DNA of 29,696 bases. It comes from an uncultured Atopobiaceae bacterium. GTDB lineage: Bacteria; Actinomycetota; Coriobacteriia; Coriobacteriales; Atopobiaceae. Of this stretch, positions 24,301 through 29,696 are shown piece after piece; within the stretch, counting starts at the first letter, position 1; each line of letters starts with the position of its first letter. The translations under genes and the position numbers were made by a program. The stretch is from assembly GCA_910579165.1 (NCBI GenBank), contig CAJTTF010000002.1, forward strand, positions 174,432 through 204,127, read 5' to 3'. The notes below the pieces were generated by a model. The model had not been told where the DNA came from. It did no database searches and saw only the letters and a program-made list of their open reading frames with translations.

Positions 24301-24472
24301 TCTTAGCACCTGCCTGTGCTTTTCCCGGAGCCTTTCCCTGTACCTTAACTTGGCCCTTGCCTTTTCCTTTTGAGCCACCCGCTCCAGCGCCGCCTTGTGC
24401 GGAGCGTTTTAAGACGGGAGCAGCCTTGGCCGGGGCCTTTCTTGTCTTGGTTGTACTGCGTTTTTGTGCCAC
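21386..24472 (-). CDS. ftsK: FtsK/SpoIIIE-family DNA translocase
   Basis: This ATP-driven pump moves chromosomal DNA through the division septum. The likely start is GTG 24472 (VAQKRS), with GGAGG 6 nt upstream and only one base after the RNase J stop; the open frame further upstream is inside the RNase J gene. The product is 1028 aa: a basic Gly/Ala/Lys-rich N-terminus, about four membrane segments (roughly 90-245), and a long linker with a Gly/Ala run at about 457-509. The motor follows, with Walker A GTTGSGKS (686-693) and the Walker B region VIVIDELAD (about 793-801). A C-terminal winged-helix gamma domain ends the protein (QRSLRVGYARAGRIMDMLEAKGIVGP), which would read oriented DNA sites. 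It overlaps the rodZ-like gene by 4 nt. Confidence 0.95.
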   Translation of the reverse strand: MAQKRSTTKTRKAPAKAAPVLKRSAQGGAGAGGSKGKGKGQVKVQGKAPGKAQAGAKNLARGGNVGAGHGAHYSSMGAGAGAGRSSALDIVAVLLIIAAIALAVLIFIPTEAPVAYWINFALTWAFGVGAILLPLAILVWALSLLFQGSASVSGRFALGLFCIVSALLSLITLLSAPVGLTGPSLTYLTLGTFAASHGGAWGGLIAWALLSSVGAAISLVVLCGLVVVGAVICGFSISGLIARLRERHAIRREDREEPGAHLLTRFGVGKRRPGVHAAVYADDELAAAGAAGGLVGAGGLGGSAGPGGVPTARLNGAAKTRKMAGQKTSFIGGRKTSVLKRNPMGSEVDEIVGADLGAGAAHEEKTFHPQLTSFVEPTGAIAYEYDEEVEGADAIGVNAMTDGAAQDSTGADEYGKTSLPRRGTKRQDSTGASADEIAQEGFAGNSSAGDTGIIGEAAAAEAATAAAGAGAGAAAEAGAAAGAGAATGAGAAAGAGAAAGTAATPAATAGDGFTKSDAGKKKEEKKEDAAHSSTEVALPPMSLLQSNPQSGISAANEKDLQKTAERLQATLEEFGLKARVKGWVSGPLVTTFKIEMGEGERVNKITNLEDDIALALAAASVRIFAPIPGTSLVGIEIPNAKRTNVCLGDVLTYAQGGPLELAVGRDSEGHPHIIDLAKLPHLLVAGTTGSGKSVMLNAAIMSILMRATPDQVRLIMVDPKRVEFTCYAGLPHLYVPVVNEPKQAASALQWSVSEMERRLRIFEKAAARDIGTYNNLVKRGKLGEETEPMPYFVIVIDELADLMMVAGKEVESSIVRIAQLGRAAGIHLIVATQRPSADVVTGLIKANIDNRVALSVDNGTNSRIIIDQNGAEKLLGNGDMLIKLRGRTTPQRIQGCYVSDPEIQKTVSFISEQTEAEYHDEILTAVVPTGPGNASMGAAEGPQDDDPLVWDAAEIVVKSRLGSTSGLQRSLRVGYARAGRIMDMLEAKGIVGPPDGAKPREVLVTQEELVEMRSSTGAGQEEFEEMFS
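22980..23085 (-). repeat. 36-bp tandem repeat in the ftsK linker
   Basis: Two near-identical 36-bp units (22980-23015, 23016-23051) and most of a third encode the Gly/Ala linker (AGAGAAAGAG-like). The unit length keeps the reading frame. Confidence 0.75.
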
Positions 24473-24473
24473 G

Positions 24474-26321
24474 TTAAACCTCCAGTACCACGGGCACAAT
24501 CATAGGTCTTGTATGCGTCTTCGTCCAGATGAAATTGGAAAGCTCAATGCGGATTGCTTTTTTGAGCGTCTCGGGCGATACGCCTTTTTGAGTTGCCTGC
24601 CGCTCAATGGTTTGGCGCACGATTTTCTCGGCACCACTCATCACCTCAACATCATCTGCAAAAGAGGTTCCGCGTGTGGCAATCTCTACGTCAGAGGCCG
24701 CGTGCAGTCGGTGCGAGAAGCTTGCAACACAGGTAATCAAGCCGTCATTTGAGAGCTTTTGGCGATCGCGCAAAACAAAGGAATCAGCATCAGAAATGCG
24801 CATGCCATCTACAAAGAATACGCCTGTATCAATCGTTTTACCTATGTTTACCTGGTGGTTCTTCATTACAAGGGTATCGCCGTTGTCGAGAACAAAAATA
24901 TGGTCCGCAGGCACTCCCATAATACGTGCCAACGCAGAATGGGCGCGCAGATGCACCGCTTCCCCATGAACCGGCGCGAAGTAATGGGGCTTCACCATGC
25001 CCAAGACAAGCTTCAGCTCCTCTTGGCTGGCGTGGCCAGAAACATGGACATGAGCGTTGGTTTTGTCGAAAATAGCGCAACCAATTTTGGAAAGCGAGTT
25101 AATGATGGACTGAACGGACTTTTCATTGCCCGGAACAGGCGTTGCCGAGATAATCACCGTGTCGTCCTTGTTGATAGAAAGCGTCTTATGCTCGCCAGTG
25201 GCCATCCGTGCGAGAGCGCTCAGGGGCTCGCCTTGGGAGCCGGTACAAAGGACAATGATTTTGTCGGACTTGATTTTATCGGTATCAAAAGCATCGATGA
25301 TAAGATCGCCGGGAACCTTAAGATATCCCAGTTCTTTGGCTACTTTAATGTTTGTTACCATAGATCGGCCCGTTACCACAACCTTGCGCTTGGTCTTTAC
25401 TGCGGCATTGCAAATCTGCTGCAGACGATGGATGTGGGACGAGAACGAAGCAACAAAAACGCGACCAGGAGCATTCTTTATGATGTCAAAGAGCGACTTG
25501 CCCACGCTTGCCTCTGAGCCGGTAAAACCAGGTACGTTTGAGTTGGTGGAGTCACTGAGAAGCAAATCAACACCTGCTTCGCCAAACTTAGCGAGTGCCT
25601 GATAGTCTGGGGTCACTCCGTCAATGGGGGTTTGGTCAAGCTTGAAGTCGCCCGTATGCATAACGGCTCCCGCAGGCGTTTTGATATAGAGGCCGAAAGC
25701 ACCCGGAATGGAATGGGTCATACTAAAGAAATCAACATCAAAGGCACCAAGGCGAACGTGCTCACGCGGCCCTACATCAATGAGCTTTTGCTTGTTGAGG
25801 CGGTGTTCTGCCAGCTTGCCCTTGATAAGGCCGTTAGTAAGCTTGGAAGCGTAAATGGGCACCCTATTGTTGAGGTCCATCAAAAGGTATGGAAGGGCAC
25901 CTGTATGGTCTTCGTGACCATGAGTGATGAGGATGGCCTTAAGCTTGTCCTCGTTTTCTAAGACGTAGCTGTAATCCGGCAGAATAAGATCGATGCCGGG
26001 CTGATTGTCGTCGGGAAACATGAGGCCGGCGTCCACAAGAATCATGTCGCGGCCATACTCCAGGACGGTCATGTTCTTGCCAATGCCATCAAGACCACCC
26101 AGGGGGATGATTTTCAGTGCGTGACCTTTACCGCTACGGCCTTGGCTGCGATTGCGCTGTCCTAGGAAAGAACGGTTACTGGCAGGGGCCTCTCCTCGCT
26201 GTGTTTGAGAGCGATTATCGCTTTGCGAGGATGCATTTGAACGCGTACCACGATGGCGGCGATTCTTTTGATTATTGTTTGCACGCGCATTGCTGTGCGT
26301 GCGTTCTGCTTGATCTACCAT
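24474..26321 (-). CDS. rnj: Ribonuclease J
   Basis: RNase J is a metallo-beta-lactamase/beta-CASP nuclease with endo- and 5'-to-3' exonuclease activity in mRNA turnover and rRNA processing. The 615-aa product has the metal motif HGHEDH (134-139), later signatures MHTGDFKLD, CTGSQGEP and VSGHASQEEL, and the C-terminal dimerisation region. The first ~67 residues are Arg/Asn/Ser/Gln-rich and apparently disordered, absent from B. subtilis RNase J1 and able to contact RNA or partner proteins. The start at 26321 has GGAG about 10 nt upstream. It follows pnp by 84 bp and is followed by ftsK after one base, linking RNA decay to the division operon. Confidence 0.95.
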   Translation of the reverse strand: MVDQAERTHSNARANNNQKNRRHRGTRSNASSQSDNRSQTQRGEAPASNRSFLGQRNRSQGRSGKGHALKIIPLGGLDGIGKNMTVLEYGRDMILVDAGLMFPDDNQPGIDLILPDYSYVLENEDKLKAILITHGHEDHTGALPYLLMDLNNRVPIYASKLTNGLIKGKLAEHRLNKQKLIDVGPREHVRLGAFDVDFFSMTHSIPGAFGLYIKTPAGAVMHTGDFKLDQTPIDGVTPDYQALAKFGEAGVDLLLSDSTNSNVPGFTGSEASVGKSLFDIIKNAPGRVFVASFSSHIHRLQQICNAAVKTKRKVVVTGRSMVTNIKVAKELGYLKVPGDLIIDAFDTDKIKSDKIIVLCTGSQGEPLSALARMATGEHKTLSINKDDTVIISATPVPGNEKSVQSIINSLSKIGCAIFDKTNAHVHVSGHASQEELKLVLGMVKPHYFAPVHGEAVHLRAHSALARIMGVPADHIFVLDNGDTLVMKNHQVNIGKTIDTGVFFVDGMRISDADSFVLRDRQKLSNDGLITCVASFSHRLHAASDVEIATRGTSFADDVEVMSGAEKIVRQTIERQATQKGVSPETLKKAIRIELSNFIWTKTHTRPMIVPVVLEV

Positions 26322-26354
26322 TTGTTTTGTGCTCCGTTTTAACTGAGAATGGTT

Positions 26355-26385
26355 GGGAGCGTACGCAAATAACGGATTCGCTCCC
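26355..26385 (-). other. Intercistronic hairpin between pnp and rnj
   Basis: GGGAGCG (26385-26379) and CGCTCCC (26361-26355) form a 7-bp GC-rich stem with a 17-nt loop in the minus-strand transcript. No T-run follows. It is more likely a 3'-end protecting or processing structure between two ribonuclease genes than a terminator. Confidence 0.5.
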
Positions 26386-26405
26386 GGGAATATGCGAGAA
26401 AGAAC

Positions 26406-28682
26406 TTAATGACGACGACGGAAGCGTCTCTTCTCTCCAGCGGGTTCTTGGCCTTCATCGTCATGCGCCTCAGCGCTAAAACGATTACTGCCATCTCTGC
26501 TGCCTCTGCTGTCTCCGTTTTCTCTACTATCTCTTGTATCATCGCCGTCTGCGAAATCCCTGCTGTCACCGGCGTTTGTTCCGCCTACGGCAGATTTGTT
26601 GACGCGATCAAGGCTCATTTTGCCACTCTTAGGATCCACTTCAAGAACTTCAACCTCAACCTCATCACCAATGTTGAGGTAGTCCTCAACAGCATTCACG
26701 CGGCCTTGCGCAATATGCGAGATATGCAAGAGGCCATCTTTACCAGGGAGAATCTCGACAAAAGCGCCAAAAGGCTGAATGTTCACCACGCGACCAGTGT
26801 AAATCTCGCCAGCCTCGGGCTCCTTTACAATGGCTTCAATGCGCTCCTGAGCTGCAGGGCCTGCATTGCCCGTACCAGAAATGTAGACCGTACCGTCCTC
26901 TTCCACCTCAATAGTGGCACCTGTCTCCTCCTGGAGACCGCGAATAACCTTGCCACCCTGGCCAATAATGTCGCGGATCTTCTCTTTGTCTACGTGGATG
27001 GTAATAATCTTAGGTGTTGTTTCCTTCATCACTTTGCGCGACTCAGGAACGGCTTCAAGCATGGTATCCAAAATGAAGGCACGCCCTTCTTTTGCCTGCT
27101 TTAAGGCCTGCTCCAAAATTTCAGGTGTGAGGCCTGTGGCTTTGTTGTCCATCTGCATGGCGGTGATGCCGCGCTCGGTGCCGGTCACCTTAAAGTCCAT
27201 GTCTCCCAAGAAGTCTTCCAATCCCTGAATATCTGAGAGCACAACGGTCTTACCGTTTTCTTGAATGAGACCCATAGCAATACCAGAAACGGGGCGCTTT
27301 AGAGGCACGCCAGCATCCATAAGGGAGAGCGTTGAGCCACAGGTAGAAGCCATAGAAGACGAACCGTTTGACTCCATAACCTCCGAGACAACGCGAATGG
27401 TATAAGGGAACTCCTCCGTGCTAGGGATAACAGGCAAGAGCGCGCGCTCAGCAAGGTTACCATGTCCTATTTCGCGGCGCTTAGGACTACCCATGCGACC
27501 CGTTTCGCCTGTACAGAACGGCGGAAAATTGTAGTGGTGGATGTAATACTTACCGTCAACCGGTTCAATGGTATCCAGGCGCTGCCATTCGTTCAACATG
27601 CCCAGGGTACAAACGGAAAGGACCTGCGTTTGTCCGCGCTGGAAAAGACCGGAACCGTGTACGCGAGGAAGGTAGTCGCCCTTCACCATGAGGGGGCGAA
27701 TCTGCGTGTTGGTGCGCCCATCTACGCGCTCGCCGGTCTCCACGACCATGGTGCGCATAGCGTGCTTCTCAAGATCTTTCAGCTCGGCGGCAATCGCGGT
27801 TGCGTGCTCCTCAAGCGTCTCTTCCCCAAACTGCGCCTTAATCTCGTCCATGAGGGTGTTTACGTTGTTAATGCGGCTTGCCTTATCGGGGTCTTTAAGC
27901 GCTGCCTCCATCTGATCAAAGTAGGCAAAAATCTTGTCATGGATTTCTGGAATGGGCTTATCAAGCTCATACTCTTTCTGCTCAATGGGACCATTCGTCC
28001 CCTGCCATTTGTCGATAAAGGCCTGCTGCTCTTGGCAAAACGCAGCAATTGCTTCCTGGCCAAATGCCATGGCATCAAGCATGTCTTCTTCAGATACCTC
28101 ATCGCCCGATGCTTCCAGCATGGAAATGAAGGTGGCAGAGCCCGCAAGCTCAAGATCCAGATCTGACTTGGCACGCTCGTCGTAAGTGGGGTTCACAATG
28201 TATTCGCCCGACTCTTTATTACGAGCAATTCTCACGCAGGCAAGAGGCCCTTCAAAAGGAACTCCGCCCAGAGAAAGCGCGGAGCTAGCTGCCATAACGC
28301 AGATGACATCTGCGGGGTTGACCTGGTCGGCCACAAGCGGCATGGCAACAACCTGGACCTCGTTTCTAAAGCCAGAAGGAAAGGAGGGACGCAGCGGACG
28401 GTCAATCATGCGCGCCGTGAGCGTGGCCTTCTCAGAAGGACGGGCTTCGCGCTTGAGATAGCCACCGGGAATCTTCCCCACGGAGTACATCTTCTCGATG
28501 AAATCAACGGTGAGGGGGAAGAAATCAAAATCCTTGCGCTCTTTGGAAACAACAACGGTGACGAGCGCCTCCGTGTCGCCTTGGCGCACTACCACAGCTC
28601 CTGTTGCCTGCTTGGCAAGCTCGCCAGACTCCAGGGCGTAATGTTTGCCGTATAAATCAAATTCATGCGTAACTTTTGTCAT
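26406..28682 (-). CDS. pnp: Polyribonucleotide nucleotidyltransferase (PNPase)
   Basis: PNPase is a trimeric phosphorolytic 3'-to-5' exoribonuclease. The 758-aa product starts at ATG 28682 behind AGAGGA. The first RNase PH-like domain begins TGAVVVRQGDTEALVTV. The second contains the usual pair LPRVHGSGLFQRGQTQ and FCTGETGRMGSPKRREIGHG, with the active-site region SSSMASTCGSTLSLMDAGVP. A KH domain (DKEKIRDIIGQGGKVIRGLQEETGATIEVEEDG) and an S1 domain (GEIYTGRVVNIQPFGAFVEILPGKDGLLH) follow. The last ~55 residues are an Asp/Arg/Ser/Gly-rich tail ending in RRFRRRH. It lies downstream of rpsO, the usual bacterial order, with a terminator and a hairpin leader between them. Confidence 0.98.
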   Translation of the reverse strand: MTKVTHEFDLYGKHYALESGELAKQATGAVVVRQGDTEALVTVVVSKERKDFDFFPLTVDFIEKMYSVGKIPGGYLKREARPSEKATLTARMIDRPLRPSFPSGFRNEVQVVAMPLVADQVNPADVICVMAASSALSLGGVPFEGPLACVRIARNKESGEYIVNPTYDERAKSDLDLELAGSATFISMLEASGDEVSEEDMLDAMAFGQEAIAAFCQEQQAFIDKWQGTNGPIEQKEYELDKPIPEIHDKIFAYFDQMEAALKDPDKASRINNVNTLMDEIKAQFGEETLEEHATAIAAELKDLEKHAMRTMVVETGERVDGRTNTQIRPLMVKGDYLPRVHGSGLFQRGQTQVLSVCTLGMLNEWQRLDTIEPVDGKYYIHHYNFPPFCTGETGRMGSPKRREIGHGNLAERALLPVIPSTEEFPYTIRVVSEVMESNGSSSMASTCGSTLSLMDAGVPLKRPVSGIAMGLIQENGKTVVLSDIQGLEDFLGDMDFKVTGTERGITAMQMDNKATGLTPEILEQALKQAKEGRAFILDTMLEAVPESRKVMKETTPKIITIHVDKEKIRDIIGQGGKVIRGLQEETGATIEVEEDGTVYISGTGNAGPAAQERIEAIVKEPEAGEIYTGRVVNIQPFGAFVEILPGKDGLLHISHIAQGRVNAVEDYLNIGDEVEVEVLEVDPKSGKMSLDRVNKSAVGGTNAGDSRDFADGDDTRDSRENGDSRGSRDGSNRFSAEAHDDEGQEPAGEKRRFRRRH

Positions 28683-28756
28683 CTTTTCGTTCCTCTTTCT
28701 TACTTCTTTTCCTGCTTCTTTTTACTTCTTTACTTATTGCTATTTTTTGCTTATCT

Positions 28757-28785
28757 AGCAGCTCTTCTTAGGCCTTTGAGCTGCT
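28757..28785 (-). promoter_or_regulatory. Hairpin in the pnp leader
   Basis: AGCAGCTC (28785-28778) and GAGCTGCT (28764-28757) form a perfect 8-bp stem with a 13-nt loop in the pnp transcript, about 75 nt before the start codon. The rest of the leader is almost pure purine. In E. coli a pnp leader hairpin is cut by RNase III and mediates PNPase autocontrol; the same logic here is inference. Confidence 0.5.
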
Positions 28786-28827
28786 TTCGTGCTGCTCTTT
28801 ATCCACCTTTACTTTTTGCACCTTTAC

Positions 28828-28860
28828 GGCAAAAAAGCTGGGATCTTCCCAGCTTTTGCC
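28828..28860 (-). terminator. Intrinsic terminator downstream of rpsO
   Basis: In minus-strand RNA, AAAAGCTGGGA pairs with TCCCAGCTTTT around a 3-nt loop (11 bp), followed by TT for a six-T run before GCC. It ends about 130 nt after the rpsO stop. It should end or attenuate rpsO transcription before pnp, so S15 can be made in excess of PNPase. Confidence 0.8.
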
Positions 28861-28959
28861 TCAATTCATCTCTTTGTGCGTGACCTCATCATTAAGAGGA
28901 GCAGCGTTCAGGCAAGCCCGAAAAACACGCAATTTCCTCGCAAGGACCACGCTGTCCTA

Positions 28960-29235
28960 CTAGATGTTGTCGCGAATCTTGAGCGTCTCAATGAGCTTAC
29001 GATACGCTTCAATGTCGCGATTCTTAATATACGAAAGCAAGCGACGACGCTTACCAACGAGCATCAAGAGACCACGACGGGTGTGGAAGTCCTTGGGGTG
29101 CGTCTTCATGTGCTCGGTGAGCTCTGAGATGCGATCCGACATAATGGCAACCTGGACAGGTGCTGATCCCGAATCGTTCTCGCTCTTACCAAACTTCTTA
29201 ATCAGCTCTTGCTTGCGTTCCTTGGTGATGGTCAT
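28960..29235 (-). CDS. rpsO: 30S ribosomal protein S15 (uS15)
   Basis: S15 is a primary 16S rRNA-binding protein of the small subunit platform. The 91-aa product has the expected length and signatures: VQVAIMSDRISELTEHMKTHPKDFHTRRGLLMLVGKRRRLLSYI, with the conserved HxxD/RRGL region, and YRKLIETLKIRD at the end. The ATG at 29235 follows GAAAGG. It is the first gene of the block, upstream of pnp as in most bacteria, with its own terminator. Confidence 0.98.
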   Translation of the reverse strand: MTITKERKQELIKKFGKSENDSGSAPVQVAIMSDRISELTEHMKTHPKDFHTRRGLLMLVGKRRRLLSYIKNRDIEAYRKLIETLKIRDNI

Positions 29236-29266
29236 AAATCATTACCTTTCTTATCTATCTTCCCCT

Positions 29267-29312
29267 CCAACTGAGGTTGCGTTGGTAAGACGCGTGCTAA
29301 GTAGGAGGCACA
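29267..29312 (-). promoter_or_regulatory. Structured rpsO leader, candidate S15 autoregulatory element
   Basis: Upstream of rpsO the minus-strand leader can form GTGC(10-nt loop)GCAC, whose loop contains CTCC, and then CCAAC(9-nt loop)GTTGG followed by AGGGG. The CTCC loop could pair with the later GGAGG, giving a pseudoknot-like fold. rpsO leaders in other bacteria bind S15 as feedback control, in unrelated folds. No direct evidence of binding is visible. Confidence 0.35.
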
Positions 29313-29321
29313 ACAGCGAAT

Positions 29322-29350
29322 ATATTACCATGAACAGCCGTTATTTCCAA
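29322..29350 (-). promoter_or_regulatory. Candidate rpsO promoter
   Basis: On the minus strand TTGGAA (29350-29345) and TAATAT (29327-29322) are separated by 17 bp, each matching the consensus at 4 of 6 positions. Transcription would give a leader of about 80 nt before rpsO. Confidence 0.35.
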
Positions 29351-29426
29351 CAGCTTTAGCATACGATGCCGAGAAGAACCAGGATGAGAAAGCTGGCGAT
29401 AAGGAACTTGCAGCCGGGATAGAGAT

Positions 29427-29495
29427 AAAGGGTAAAGCGCGGACTTCAAACAGTTTGGACTACGTCCAAAAACTCGACCAATTGCCTTACCCTTT
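29427..29495. other. Nested stem-loop structure
   Basis: AAAGGGTAA (29427-29435) pairs with TTACCCTTT (29487-29495). Inside, TTTGGAC (29454-29460) pairs with GTCCAAA (29464-29470) around a TAC loop. On the plus strand the outer arm runs into TTCTCTT, giving a T-rich end, so a plus-strand terminator or a folded RNA is possible. The fold also exists on the minus strand. Confidence 0.5.
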
Positions 29496-29576
29496 TTCTC
29501 TTACTAACTAGAAGTATCTTCTGGTCTTACTGGCAAGAATCTTATTATCTTTTGTTCTCAACCTGCCTGTTAAACG

Positions 29577-29607
29577 AAGAGCGGCGAGGGTGATCCTCGC
29601 CGCTCTT
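29577..29607. terminator. Strong 13-bp GC-rich hairpin
   Basis: AAGAGCGGCGAGG (29577-29589) and CCTCGCCGCTCTT (29595-29607) are perfectly complementary around a 5-nt loop. On the minus strand it ends in CTCTTCGTTTAA, so it may terminate a minus-strand gene lying beyond the right edge. Confidence 0.6.
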
Positions 29608-29612
29608 GTGAT

Positions 29613-29646
29613 AGCAGGTTCTATCAAGCGTGATAGCTGCTTTTTC
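29613..29646 (+). terminator. Plus-strand intrinsic terminator
   Basis: AGCAG pairs with CTGCT (outer stem), and after a GTT bulge CTATCA pairs with TGATAG around an AGCG tetraloop. TTTT follows the stem (TTTTT in all). The polarity is clearly plus strand, yet no plus-strand gene lies upstream within 15 kb. Confidence 0.65.
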
Positions 29647-29696
29647 CGTCCCCTCCTCTACAGTGAGCGCTTACGACGGAGGATGTGTGCTGCAGT

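Larger units (their letters stand above)
29351..29696. other. Non-coding, hairpin-rich region at the right end
   Basis: Together with the rpsO leader this makes about 460 bp without a supportable gene. Besides the structures listed separately, CCGTC and GACGG form an inverted repeat at about 29647-29677. GGAGG near 29675 is followed by ATG, and could be the start of a plus-strand gene cut by the window edge. No tRNA, tmRNA, SRP RNA or RNase P signature was seen. Confidence 0.5.

Noticed and set aside
24759..25517. A 252-codon plus-strand open frame inside the RNase J gene
   Set aside because: It is antisense to conserved catalytic sequence with no ribosome site or homology.
27462..28166. A 234-codon plus-strand open frame inside pnp
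   Set aside because: It is antisense to conserved PNPase domains.
29356..29445. Minus-strand frame ending in a hydrophobic segment (FLIASFLILVLLGIVC)
   Set aside because: It looks like a membrane segment but has no start codon after the preceding stop and no ribosome site.
1..29696. Mobile elements, prophage or attachment sites
   Set aside because: No transposase, integrase, tRNA or terminal inverted repeats were seen; gene order is ordinary chromosomal housekeeping.

Overview
The window reads as a chromosomal housekeeping segment of a Gram-positive, fermentative anaerobe with medium GC. RNase J next to PNPase, a class A penicillin-binding protein, a wall-binding amidase, a GAAC-N4-GTTC SOS box at recA and the order ftsK-rodZ-yajQ-rimO-pgsA-cinA-recA-recX all fit. 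The many Ala/Ser/Gly-rich extensions and the pyruvate formate-lyase locus make a coriobacterial actinomycete (Atopobium/Lancefieldella/Olsenella type) my best guess. That is an inference from gene content; no rRNA marker is present.

Left part (1-5.6 kb): a wall-binding N-acetylmuramoyl-L-alanine amidase runs off the left edge on the minus strand. A divergent class A PBP is translationally coupled to an unrecognised basic, Ser/Arg-rich, tail-anchored protein. A phosphoglucomutase/phosphomannomutase converges on the latter, with overlapping stop codons.

Pyruvate fermentation locus (5.6-9.2 kb, minus strand): pyruvate formate-lyase is encoded as two proteins. A 775-aa chain carries the two catalytic cysteines, and a separate 83-aa chain carries the glycyl radical loop. 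An 11-bp gap with its own strong ribosome binding site separates them. The radical-SAM activating enzyme follows, after a gap that holds a 22-bp direct repeat.

Middle (9.3-13.5 kb, plus strand): a KUP potassium transporter with a long acidic tail overlaps a glycosyltransferase-like gene by 8 nt.

Right part (13.6-29.2 kb, all minus strand). In order of transcription: rpsO, terminator, pnp with a leader hairpin, RNase J, ftsK, rodZ-like gene, yajQ, rimO, pgsA, cinA/pncC, terminator, then recA-recX from a near-consensus promoter whose spacer is a perfect LexA-type palindrome. This block links translation and RNA decay (S15, PNPase, RNase J), division and shape (FtsK, RodZ), membrane lipid synthesis (PgsA) and recombination (RecA, RecX). 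The last 460 bp hold no convincing gene but several strong hairpins.

A theme across the window is low-complexity additions to otherwise ordinary enzymes: an Ala/Thr-rich PFL N-terminus, a histone H1-like Lys/Ala tail on PgsA, polyglutamine inside RimO, an Ala/Ser tail on RecA, a Gly/Ala linker in FtsK and 10-residue repeats in RodZ. The most interesting system is the split pyruvate formate-lyase.
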